Positions 7,316-15,442 of a stretch of 37,206 nucleotides of DNA are shown here, piece after piece. The notes under the pieces were generated by a model. It was not told the origin of the DNA. It ran no database searches and saw only the letters and a program-made list of their open reading frames with translations. The position numbers and the translations under genes are program-made. Each line of letters opens with the position of its first letter. Positions within the stretch are counted from its first letter, which is position 1. This DNA is from CAADGL01 sp964643885 (lineage in GTDB: Bacteria; Planctomycetota; Phycisphaerae; UBA1845; Fen-1342): the NCBI GenBank assembly GCA_964643885.1, contig CAZXUI010000041.1, forward strand, positions 1 to 37,206, in the 5' to 3' direction.

Positions 7316-9579
7316 TTCGCCAGCAGGATCAGCAGATCGTCGAAGTCCGTGTCGCCGTCGCCGTCGAGGTCCCCCACCGCCGACTGCCCATATGCCGACA
7401 GCAGAATCACCAGGTCCTGAAAGTCGACGTCGCCGTCCCCATCCAGGTCCCCGGCCGCGTCGACCAGCATGAAGCGCACCACCGCCGCCCCGCCGGCCAG
7501 TCCGTCCCCGCTCGGCAGCGGCGTCGCCGCCGGACCCATCTCACCATCCAGCGACCCGCCGCCGCCGACGGCCGTGAGTGAATCCGAGATCGTCAGCGTG
7601 TATTGATCCCGCGCCAGCGGCAGGCTCGGCGTGAGAGTGGCCGTGAACGTGGCCGGATCGTAGGCGAAGCTCAGCGACACCGGCCCCGAGACATCGCCGG
7701 CCAGCGCATAGTGCCCCGCCGACGTGCTGACATCTTTATGAAACGTGACCGAGATCGCTCCGCCGGCCAGCGCCGTCACAGCCGCGCCGGGCGCCGGACT
7801 CGTCTGGACGATCTTCGGCGGACCCTCGACAAAGGGCACCTCGGCCGCACCCAGATGCAGAATCCAGTCGTTCGGATCGAACGCGAGCGCATCGACCGGC
7901 CCGGCCGTCTCGAACAGCAGGTGCTCGGCATCCTCGTCGTTCCAGACCTCGCGCCGCGTCGTCAGGGCCCCGACAGCCGTGTCGATCTTGACCGGCATCG
8001 TGAACGTCGGCCAGCTCGCCGGCTGCACCTGCCGCACGAACAGCTCGACATAGTTCCGCCCGCCCGCCTGCGACTGCCGCCAGGCATACTCGTACTGCGG
8101 GGCACCGATCTCGTAGATCCACGGCTCGAAGAACCAGCCCAGGTCCCGCCCGGAGACGGCCTCGGCCACCATGCGGAAGTCCTGCGTATCGGCCGCGCGA
8201 TCCGCGAACGCCGCCCGGTACTCCAGCAGCGTCTCGAAGAAATCCTCGTCGCCCAGCACGCCCCGCAGCATGTGCAGCACCCAGGCGGCCTTCTTGTACG
8301 TGAACGTGCTCGAGAACACGCGGCTGAGGTTCGACGTGTCATAGACGTAGACGCTGTCGTCGACCCGCCCCGGCCGGTGCGTGTTCATGTAGGCATGCAG
8401 CCCGAACTCGCCCAGCCCGCCGGGCCGGTTCTCGACCCAGATCGCCTCCGAGTAAGTCGCGAAGCCCTCGTTGAGCCAGATGTCGTTCCAGAACGCGCAG
8501 GTGACGTGGTCGCCCCACCACTGATGGGCCAGCTCGTGGGCCGTCAACGAGTTCGAGAAGCCCCCCTGGCTGGTCATCGTCTGGTGCTCCATCCCGCCGC
8601 CCCAGCCGAACTGGGCGATGCCGTACTTCTCCTCGACGAAGGGATAGAGCCCGTACTTGTCGCTGAAGACCGTCAGCATGTCCAGGCACGCCAGCCACGC
8701 GCCGCGATTCCCCGGCCCGTCGCTGCCGGGAAAGATGAAGAACTGCACCGGCATCGAGTGCGGGCCATAGTTCCACGTCGCGCCGAACTCGTTGAACTGC
8801 GTGGCCACGAAGGAATACAGATACGTGGCGGTCTGGTAGCCGGTCCGCCAGCGGAACCGCCGCCGGTCGCCCGAGAGATCATCGACGCCCTGAAGCAGCC
8901 CGTTCGACGCGACGGTCATGTAATCCGGCACGATGAAGCCCAGATCGGCCGTGCTCTTGTCGCGGTTGTCGTCCTTGTTGGGCCACCAGGTGTGCGCAAA
9001 GTCCGTCTCGCTCAGTGTCCAGACCAGCGGGATTCCGTACTGGCTGTCGAAGACGATCGACCCGAGCCCGAGATTCGACGGCACACCGCCGTAGACGACA
9101 CGGAGCTGAAACTCCTCGCCCGTGTTGTAGGTGCGGTCGAGCGTCGCGCGCACCGTGCGGGTGTTCAGACGGGTCCAGCTCAGCGGCGTGCCGGCGATCT
9201 CGACCGCCGAGATCGCTAATGTGTTACGCAGCCGGAACTCGAACTGCGTCAGGTTGTCGATCCGGCTGCGGACGGTCATTACGCACGTGCCGTCGATCCG
9301 CGTGATGCTCGGCTTGATCTCCAGCTCGAGGTCGTAGTGCAGCACATCCGTATCGTCCCACGCCCGGCTCGCCGGACCCTCCCCGCAGCCGCCGTCATCG
9401 CCGACTCCATCGCCGGCGGGCTCACCCGCGCCGCCCCGCTCCAACTCGCCCTGCTCCGCAATCAGCGCGGCCAACGCGGCCTTGGCATGCGCACAACCCG
9501 GCTCATCGCCCCCATCCGCCGCGGCCTGCGGCCCGGCCCCGGCCGCGAGGCAGACCGCGGCCGTCATCAGCAGCAACAT
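7303..9579 (-). CDS. Exported M1-family metallo-aminopeptidase with dockerin-like C-terminus
   Basis: 758 residues. The ATG at 9579 follows AGGAG with normal spacing and begins a clean signal peptide (MLLLMTAAVCLAAGAGPQAAA); longer in-frame starts were rejected. An M1 N-terminal beta domain (about 75-260) precedes the catalytic domain, with GGGMEHQ at 327-333 in the place of the GAMEN motif, HELAH at 348-352 and NEGFATYSE carrying the third zinc ligand Glu371. These support a zinc aminopeptidase. A beta-domain with an SVTFHKDV strand follows, then two EF-like repeats (DLDGDGDVDFQDLVILLSAYG and DLDGDGDTDFDDLLILLANYG) in the last 52 residues, the calcium-binding dockerin type common on planctomycete exported proteins. 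A -10-like TACAAT lies at 9615-9610. It is convergent with the TPR kinase and divergent from the permease. Confidence 0.92.
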   Translation of the reverse strand: MLLLMTAAVCLAAGAGPQAAADGGDEPGCAHAKAALAALIAEQGELERGGAGEPAGDGVGDDGGCGEGPASRAWDDTDVLHYDLELEIKPSITRIDGTCVMTVRSRIDNLTQFEFRLRNTLAISAVEIAGTPLSWTRLNTRTVRATLDRTYNTGEEFQLRVVYGGVPSNLGLGSIVFDSQYGIPLVWTLSETDFAHTWWPNKDDNRDKSTADLGFIVPDYMTVASNGLLQGVDDLSGDRRRFRWRTGYQTATYLYSFVATQFNEFGATWNYGPHSMPVQFFIFPGSDGPGNRGAWLACLDMLTVFSDKYGLYPFVEEKYGIAQFGWGGGMEHQTMTSQGGFSNSLTAHELAHQWWGDHVTCAFWNDIWLNEGFATYSEAIWVENRPGGLGEFGLHAYMNTHRPGRVDDSVYVYDTSNLSRVFSSTFTYKKAAWVLHMLRGVLGDEDFFETLLEYRAAFADRAADTQDFRMVAEAVSGRDLGWFFEPWIYEIGAPQYEYAWRQSQAGGRNYVELFVRQVQPASWPTFTMPVKIDTAVGALTTRREVWNDEDAEHLLFETAGPVDALAFDPNDWILHLGAAEVPFVEGPPKIVQTSPAPGAAVTALAGGAISVTFHKDVSTSAGHYALAGDVSGPVSLSFAYDPATFTATLTPSLPLARDQYTLTISDSLTAVGGGGSLDGEMGPAATPLPSGDGLAGGAAVVRFMLVDAAGDLDGDGDVDFQDLVILLSAYGQSAVGDLDGDGDTDFDDLLILLANYGT

Positions 9580-9876
9580 GCGCAGACTCCTACCCCGCCA
9601 GATGGCCCCATTGTAGCGTGCCCGGGCAACCGGCGACCGCCCCTCCCTGCCCCGCCGCCGCTCGCCCCCGCACTCCCGAAGCGAACCGCGTCGTCGGGCG
9701 CTCACGAAGACAGCGGCCGATCGGTTGAGATCGGGGCCACCCTCTGGACTTCGACCGCATCCGCCGCACAATGCTCAGCGTCGCTCTCGCCGTCCGAGGG
9801 ACGCCGTCTGTCCCAATCGGTCCGCCGGTCTGATCGGTTTGAAGCGTTTCCGCGGGGGATCGGAGCGTGGCCCCGC
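9580..9876. other. Divergent intergenic region, peptidase / permease
   Basis: It holds the Shine-Dalgarno and -10-like element of the M1 peptidase on the minus strand. On the plus strand, CACAAT near 9767-9772 with CTGGAC 17 bases upstream is a weak promoter candidate for the permease. No RNA gene or repeat was seen. Confidence 0.35.
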
Positions 9877-11274
9877 GTGTCCACCGCCGTCAAACAGTCC
9901 ACCCCGCCCACGCCCGTCGCGGATTCGCTCCGCCGCGTGCTCGGCCCGTTCGATGCCACCTGCGTCGTCGTCGGGGCGATCATCGGCGTCGGCATCTTCT
10001 TCACACCGTCGCGCGTGGCCCAGCTCGCGGGCAGCGGCGAGCTGGCCCTGCTCGCCTGGACGCTCGGCGGCGCGATCGCCCTGCTCGGAGCGCTGACGTT
10101 CGCCTCGCTCGGCTCCGTCTACAACGGCGCCGGTGCCCAGTACGAAATCCTGCGCGACGCCTACGGCCCCCTGCCCGCCTTCGTCTTCGTCTTCTGCAAC
10201 GCGACCGCCATCCAGGCCGGCGCGATCGCGATCATCGCCACGATCTGCGTCAAGAATCTCAGCCTCGCCGCGGCCGGAATCGAGCTCGCCGACGGCCGGC
10301 TGCTGGCCGGCTGCACCCTGCTCATCGCCGGGCTCGTCGCCGCCAATTGCCTGGGCGTGCGCTGGGGCTCCGGCATTCAGAACCTGACCGTCGTCGCCAA
10401 GCTCGCCGTCCTGCTGGCGATCGCCGCCCTCGCCGCGAGCAGCGCGTCGGCGCCGGCCGGCACGGCAGCGGCCGGGGCATCCAGCATCTCGCCGCCGGCC
10501 GGCCTCGGCCTGGTGGCAGTCCTCTTCGCGGCTTGCGTGCCGGCGTTTTTCTCCTACGGCGGCTGGCAGCACGCCCTCTGGATCGCCGGCGAGGTGCGCA
10601 ACCCGACCCGCAATGTCCCCCTGGCGATCCTCGTCGGCGTCGTCCTCGTCGTTGCCGTCTACCTGCTGACCAACTGGGCCTACCTGCATCTGCTCGGCCA
10701 CGCGGCCGTCGCCGGCAGCACGACGCTCGCGGCCGACGCCGTCGGCACCGTCTGGCCGGCCTGGGGACGGCGGGCGATTGCCGGCGGCGTGGCGATCTCC
10801 GCCTTCGGCGTGCTCAATGCCCAGCTTCTGTCCGGCCCGCGGCTCATCTATCGGCTGGCCAGCGACGGGCGCTTCTTCTCCATCTTCGGCCGCGTCGGCC
10901 ACGAGACGGCCACGCCGGTGCCGGCGATTCTCCTGCTCGGCGGGCTGGCGCTGGTTCTGCTTCTGGCGGCCGGTGCGCAGGCCGTCGAGATGCTGCTGAC
11001 CGGTGTCGTCTTCGTGGACGGGGTGTTCTTTGCACTGACCGGCCTGGCGCCGCTGATCCTGCGGCCGGCGGCGCTGCGGGCGGGCCGCCCCTGGGCGGGG
11101 TACGGATACCCGCTCGTGCCGCTGCTCTTCGTCCTGGGCGAGATCGGCATCGTGCTCGGCGCCTACGGCGACCGGGCCACGCGCTCGGCAGCGCACATCG
11201 GACTGGCCTGGATCGCGGCCGCGGTGGTGCTGTATCTGGTTCGCTTTGCAGGCGCTTCCGCGCGTCGCCACTAG
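9877..11274 (+). CDS. APC-family amino-acid permease
   Basis: 465 residues from a GTG at 9877. No ATG, GTG or TTG occurs nearby upstream in the same frame, and the length fits the family. The N-terminus has the APC first-helix signature VVGAIIGVGIFFTPSRVA with the substrate-carboxylate-binding GxIIGxGIF loop. About 12 hydrophobic segments follow. Other family features are SYGGWQHALWIAGEVRNPTRNVPLAI (the GW...E.xNP block between helices 6 and 7) and a late FGVLNAQLLSGPRLIYRLASDG block. It is a proton- or exchange-coupled amino-acid transporter of the inner membrane; the substrate cannot be predicted. The Shine-Dalgarno is weak (GGAG, 11 bases away). A hairpin at 11293-11311 follows the stop. 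It stands alone between the M1 peptidase and the second sigma gene. Confidence 0.88.
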   Translation: MSTAVKQSTPPTPVADSLRRVLGPFDATCVVVGAIIGVGIFFTPSRVAQLAGSGELALLAWTLGGAIALLGALTFASLGSVYNGAGAQYEILRDAYGPLPAFVFVFCNATAIQAGAIAIIATICVKNLSLAAAGIELADGRLLAGCTLLIAGLVAANCLGVRWGSGIQNLTVVAKLAVLLAIAALAASSASAPAGTAAAGASSISPPAGLGLVAVLFAACVPAFFSYGGWQHALWIAGEVRNPTRNVPLAILVGVVLVVAVYLLTNWAYLHLLGHAAVAGSTTLAADAVGTVWPAWGRRAIAGGVAISAFGVLNAQLLSGPRLIYRLASDGRFFSIFGRVGHETATPVPAILLLGGLALVLLLAAGAQAVEMLLTGVVFVDGVFFALTGLAPLILRPAALRAGRPWAGYGYPLVPLLFVLGEIGIVLGAYGDRATRSAAHIGLAWIAAAVVLYLVRFAGASARRH

Positions 11275-11292
11275 CCGTGTTGCGAGCGTGCC

Positions 11293-11311
11293 CGACACGA
11301 CGACCGTGTCG
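11293..11311 (+). terminator. Hairpin after the permease gene
   Basis: CGACACG, loop ACGAC, CGTGTCG: a perfect 7-bp stem 18 bases after the stop. No T-run follows, so it is a candidate terminator or 3'-end stabiliser only. Confidence 0.45.
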
Positions 11312-11324
11312 AGACGGCGTTCTG

Positions 11325-11353
11325 TTGCGGCTGCGCATTCCGCGAGCTATCAT
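11325..11353 (+). promoter_or_regulatory. Predicted promoter of the second sigma/kinase operon
   Basis: TTGCGG (11325-11330), 17-base spacer, TATCAT (11348-11353). The match to a housekeeping promoter is good and leaves an untranslated leader of about 70 bases before the ATG at 11430. Confidence 0.55.
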
Positions 11354-11429
11354 GAACTGTGCCCTTCGATCGGCCGGATGTCCGTGAGTCTCAGCGGCAG
11401 GCAGTGAGAAACGAGCCGGCCCCTCGGGC

Positions 11430-12041
11430 ATGACCCACGGAGCGCGCTTGCCGACTCGCACAACCACACGCCTGATTCAGGACCTGCGTGACCCGGCGAA
11501 TGCTCGGGCGTGGGGCGAGTTCGACGCCCGCTACCGACCGATACTCGAGGGATTCGGGCGGCGGCTGGGTTTTGACGTCCACGACGCAGCCGAACTCGCG
11601 CAACAGAGTCTGGCCGAATTCGTGCGCAGCTACCTGGACGGTCATTATCGCCGCGAGCAGGGCCGGCTCAGCTCCTGGCTGATCGGGATCGCCCGCAATG
11701 TCGGCTCCGCGATGCGCCGCAAGCAACAGGCGTGCGTCCACGGCGGCGGCAGCATTGTGGCGGATCTTCCCGACGACGCGACGATGACGCGCATCTGGGA
11801 GCGCGAGCGCCAGCGAGCCATTCTGGCTGAGTCGCTCGTGCGCCTCCGAGCCACTTCGCTCGTCGAGGAGCACACCTTCCGCGCATTTGAGCTTTTCGCG
11901 CTTCAGGGTGTTGCTGCCGAGGATGCGGCTTCGCAATGCGGGATCAGCGTCGAGTCGGTCTATCTCGCCAAGAGCCGTCTGACCAAACGGCTGCGGGAAA
12001 CGGTGCGCGAGCTGTCGGCCGCATACGCGGAGTGCGATTGA
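11430..12041 (+). CDS. ECF-like RNA polymerase sigma factor
   Basis: 203 residues. Region 2 spans about 12-95: LIQDLRDPANARAWGEF, YRPILEGFGRRLGF, DAAELAQQSLAEFVRSY, and GRLSSWLIGIARNVGSAMRR. Region 4 (about 140-195) is intact, with AEDAASQCGISVESVYLAKS as the recognition helix-turn-helix. It is a paralogue of the broken sigma factor at 3749. The TGA at 12039-12041 directly abuts the ATG of the kinase gene, so the two are almost certainly co-transcribed and translationally coupled. The start lacks a clear Shine-Dalgarno. No separate anti-sigma gene is seen; the partner kinase itself carries a zinc motif of the anti-sigma type. Regulation through that kinase is an inference. Confidence 0.9.
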   Translation: MTHGARLPTRTTTRLIQDLRDPANARAWGEFDARYRPILEGFGRRLGFDVHDAAELAQQSLAEFVRSYLDGHYRREQGRLSSWLIGIARNVGSAMRRKQQACVHGGGSIVADLPDDATMTRIWERERQRAILAESLVRLRATSLVEEHTFRAFELFALQGVAAEDAASQCGISVESVYLAKSRLTKRLRETVRELSAAYAECD

Positions 12042-15000
12042 ATGTCCAGCGGGTGCCCGTCGCAGCGCGCCCTGGAGGAGTTCGCGCTCAGGGGCGAGCG
12101 GTCCGATCCGGTCTCAGAGCACATCGCCGTCTGCGCTGTCTGCCGGTCAGAGGTCGACGAAATCCGTTCAAACGAGCGGTTCCTCCGCGACGCCGCCACC
12201 CTGCTCGCGCGTCCAGCCGGCGCGTCCTCGTCCATTCCCGCCGCTCCCGTGAGCGCGGTGGAGGGATTCGAGCTCATCGAGGAGATCTCGCGCGGCGGAC
12301 AGGGTGTCGTGTACAGGGCTGTGCAAAGCCTCACGAATCGGCCCGCCGCCGTGAAGATGCTCCTCGATGGCTCGTTCTCTTCGCCGCGGCAACTGCGGCG
12401 CTTCGAGCGCGAGATCGAGATCGCCGCCCGACTGAGGCACCCGAATGTCGTTACGGTCTTCGAGTCCGGCGTCTCGCACGACGGCCGCCGCTTCGTTGCG
12501 ATGGAGTTCGTCCCGGGCGAGCCGCTCGACAAGCATCTCGACACGAAGTATCCCGCGCTGGGGCGCAGCAGGACCCAGGCGGCCATGCAGCTCATATCGC
12601 AGGTCGCCGCGGGCGTCGGCCACGCACACTCAGTCGGCGTGATCCACCGCGACCTCAAGCCCTCCAATATCCTCGTCGACGCGGACGGAATCCCGCGCGT
12701 CCTTGACTTCGGCCTCGCCCGGCCGATCGACCGGGTGATCGACGGCTCGCTGACGCGCGAGTTCGCCGGCACGCCCGCCTATGCCGCACCCGAGCAGTTC
12801 GCCGGCGACGGCACCGGCGTCGGAACGGCCGCGGACGTGTACGCACTCGGCCTGATTCTCTACAACGCCATCACCGGCAGGCATCCCTACCCGCGCGATG
12901 GCAGCTTCGCGGAACTCGCCCGCCACGCGACCTCCACGGCGCCCGTGCCACCCTCGCTTCACGTCCCGCGGCTTCCGTCGGACGTCGAGATCATCGTGCT
13001 CAAGGCGCTCGCCAAAGAACCCGCCCGAAGATACCGCAGCGCCGGCGAGCTGGCCGCGGACATCGATGATTACCTCGCCGACCGGCCGATCTCGGCCCGG
13101 CGCGACAGCGCCATCTACGTCCTGCGGCGCCTCGCCCTGAGGCACCGAGCCGCCGCGCTCGCGGCGCTGCTGACGTTGACAACAATCCTGGTCGCCGCCG
13201 TCAGCCTCGCGATTCTCGCCGAGAACCTCGACGAGCAGCGGCGCGCGGCGCTTGTGGCGCTCAGTGACAGCAGAATTCTCCACGCCCGGCTGCTGTCCGC
13301 GGCCGGCGAGGCTGCCCGGGCGGAGCAGACGCTCTGGACCGAGGCGCTGGCGCTGGGGCTTCGTTCGCACACCCCCGAGCTGTGCTTCGAGTCCGACCCA
13401 CGTCAGCGGCGGCTCGCCTGGGCGCTGGTGGAGTACTACAGCCGCATGCCGCGCGCGCTACGAGTGCGGGCCGACTCCGTTCCCGATCAAGTGCACTTCG
13501 ACCACGGCGGCTCCACGATTTCGGCGATCGGACAGGATGGAACGGTCGAGACCTGGTCGCTGGACGGCCGGCCGACGCGCGTGATACCGACCGCGTGGGA
13601 GCGACCCGCGAATCCACCCTCCCGAAGCCGGCTGACACGCGACGGAACTCGCGGCGTCACACTCGGCAACGACGGCGTGCACCTCGTCGACACTCATTCC
13701 GGAGCCGTGCTCGCCAGCTTCACGAATCACGACGACCCTCCGCTGTTGGCCCAATTCCTTCCCGACGGATCCGCGATCATCCTGATGCATCGAAGCGGCG
13801 CCACACGCGCGCTCGATGGTGCGACGCTGGCGCAACTGGCCGTGCTCGACACCCGTACGCGCGTGCGAAACGTCACCATTTCGTCGGACGGCCGCACGCT
13901 CGCCGTCGTGTGCGACGGCCCTCCTCACGCGCACATCCGCCTGTGGTCGACGACCGAGTGGACGGAGTTGCCGGACGTGTACAGTCGCTCGGAACCCGTG
14001 TCCGGAATCGCGCCGGGCCGCGACTGGACCTCCGTGCTCCAGAACGCCGAAGTCAGCCGCGATCGGCAGTGGCTCGCCGCCGGTCTCGTCGGCACTGTCT
14101 CGGTCTGGCGACGCGATCAACCGGACAGGCCCACGAACCTGCTCGCGCACTCCGCACCGGTTCAGTTCACCGCGTTCAGCCCCGATTCATCATTGCTGAT
14201 CACCGCCAGCACGGATGGAGAAGTCCGCGCCTGGACAATCCCGCAATGCGAAAGCCTCCAGCATTGGGCCAATGGCGCACGGGTTTGCTCGGTCGACGTC
14301 CGCCCGGACCTCGGACTCCTGGCCGTAGGTGATTTCGCCGGGCTCGTCTCCGTTTATGAGCTCGATCGGCAGCCCTACGTGAAAACCGCCCCGATCTCCG
14401 CCAGAGGCCTGATGGGACTGGCTGCAAGCCACGATGGACGCCATTTTGCCTGGGGTGGACTGGACGGCGAGCTCACGATCTACGACGCGAACTCAGAATC
14501 GGTCCGGTCGCAGCTCAAGGCACACGAAGGATTGATCACGAGCATCTGCTTCAGCCATGACGGCAGTGAGTGCTTCACGACCGGCCTCGACGGCGCGCTG
14601 CGAGGATGGAACATAGCCACAGGTACGCTGCGCCGAACGCTCGCTGAGGGCCTGCCAGATCCCTGGTCTGTCTGCGCAAGCGCACACGGCCGCTTCATCG
14701 CCGTCGCCGGTGCGGGAGGCGTGATTCGCCTCTGGAACACCGCCACGGACACATCGCGCGAGCTCGCCACCCCGAGCAACGCAAGGACACCCGCCCTCGC
14801 CTTCAGCCCGGACGGGTCCCTGCTGGCCGCCGTCTCCGTGGATACGACGGCCACCCTCTGGGACACGAGTACGGGCGCTGTCCGCCATCAGCTTCTCGGG
14901 CACGCACGCGAGGTACGCGCCGTCGCGTTCGATCCCTCCGGACGAATCGTCGCAACCGGTGCGGACGATCGCACGATTCGGATCTGGGATGTTCGCTCCG

Positions 15001-15347
15001 GCCGTCATCTGCGCACGATCGCCGGATTGCCGCGCGATCCGTTCGAGCTGGCGTTCGATCGGACCGGTCTCGTGCTCTATTGCGTCGGCCGCGGTCCGGC
15101 GCTGCTCGTTTTCGATCCGCTGACCGGCCAGGAGCTCGCCTCACTGGTCGCCCACGAGCGCTCCGTGTTCCGCGTGTGCGTGTCCCCGGACGGTCGCACC
15201 GTCCTCACCGGCGGCGACGACCCGTGGGTGAGCATCTGGAACCTCGACCACCTGCGCTCCTATGTGAGGGGCAACGCTCTTCGCTGGGAGATGGACCTGG
15301 CCGGGCGCGCCGGCCCGCAAACGGATGCCGGCAACCAGTCTGAATGA
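12042..15347 (+). CDS. Ser/Thr kinase with N-terminal anti-sigma-type zinc motif and C-terminal WD40 propeller
   Basis: 1101 residues. The N-terminus has Cys5 and then His27-x3-Cys31-x2-Cys34, the ligand pattern of zinc anti-sigma (ZAS) domains. The kinase domain (about 76-345) has RGGQGVVY, Lys105 (AAVKMLLDG), HRDLKPSN at 202-209, DFG at 222-224, APEQFAG and DVYALGLILYNAITG. One membrane helix lies at about 370-393. The remaining 700 residues are mainly WD40 blades with repeated SPDG...L..A....V.LWD-type units (for example GRIVATGADDRTIRIWDVRS), enough for more than one propeller. Topology puts the kinase and zinc motif in the cytosol and the propeller outside. The zinc motif plus the abutting sigma gene suggest that this kinase binds its sigma factor directly (inference). 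Codon use is less extreme than in neighbours. Confidence 0.92.
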   Translation: MSSGCPSQRALEEFALRGERSDPVSEHIAVCAVCRSEVDEIRSNERFLRDAATLLARPAGASSSIPAAPVSAVEGFELIEEISRGGQGVVYRAVQSLTNRPAAVKMLLDGSFSSPRQLRRFEREIEIAARLRHPNVVTVFESGVSHDGRRFVAMEFVPGEPLDKHLDTKYPALGRSRTQAAMQLISQVAAGVGHAHSVGVIHRDLKPSNILVDADGIPRVLDFGLARPIDRVIDGSLTREFAGTPAYAAPEQFAGDGTGVGTAADVYALGLILYNAITGRHPYPRDGSFAELARHATSTAPVPPSLHVPRLPSDVEIIVLKALAKEPARRYRSAGELAADIDDYLADRPISARRDSAIYVLRRLALRHRAAALAALLTLTTILVAAVSLAILAENLDEQRRAALVALSDSRILHARLLSAAGEAARAEQTLWTEALALGLRSHTPELCFESDPRQRRLAWALVEYYSRMPRALRVRADSVPDQVHFDHGGSTISAIGQDGTVETWSLDGRPTRVIPTAWERPANPPSRSRLTRDGTRGVTLGNDGVHLVDTHSGAVLASFTNHDDPPLLAQFLPDGSAIILMHRSGATRALDGATLAQLAVLDTRTRVRNVTISSDGRTLAVVCDGPPHAHIRLWSTTEWTELPDVYSRSEPVSGIAPGRDWTSVLQNAEVSRDRQWLAAGLVGTVSVWRRDQPDRPTNLLAHSAPVQFTAFSPDSSLLITASTDGEVRAWTIPQCESLQHWANGARVCSVDVRPDLGLLAVGDFAGLVSVYELDRQPYVKTAPISARGLMGLAASHDGRHFAWGGLDGELTIYDANSESVRSQLKAHEGLITSICFSHDGSECFTTGLDGALRGWNIATGTLRRTLAEGLPDPWSVCASAHGRFIAVAGAGGVIRLWNTATDTSRELATPSNARTPALAFSPDGSLLAAVSVDTTATLWDTSTGAVRHQLLGHAREVRAVAFDPSGRIVATGADDRTIRIWDVRSGRHLRTIAGLPRDPFELAFDRTGLVLYCVGRGPALLVFDPLTGQELASLVAHERSVFRVCVSPDGRTVLTGGDDPWVSIWNLDHLRSYVRGNALRWEMDLAGRAGPQTDAGNQSE

Positions 15348-15374
15348 AAGCTGCGATCCGAACCGCGGCGACGA

Positions 15375-15408
15375 CGCCCGCCGATCGGTGCGAACCGACC
15401 GGCGGGCG
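15375..15408. terminator. Strong hairpin between convergent genes
   Basis: 15-base arms with a single A-C mismatch enclose a GCGA (GNRA-class) tetraloop, in the 95-base gap between the kinase stop (15347) and the convergent gene's stop (15443). It could serve both strands. No T-run is present. Confidence 0.65.
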
Positions 15409-15442
15409 AACTAGCCTCAGCGCTGACCTCGTGCAGGCGCCA

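Noticed and set aside
9580..9771. Longer start for the M1 peptidase
   Set aside because: It would place 64 Arg-rich residues before a textbook signal peptide, and the later ATG has a good Shine-Dalgarno.
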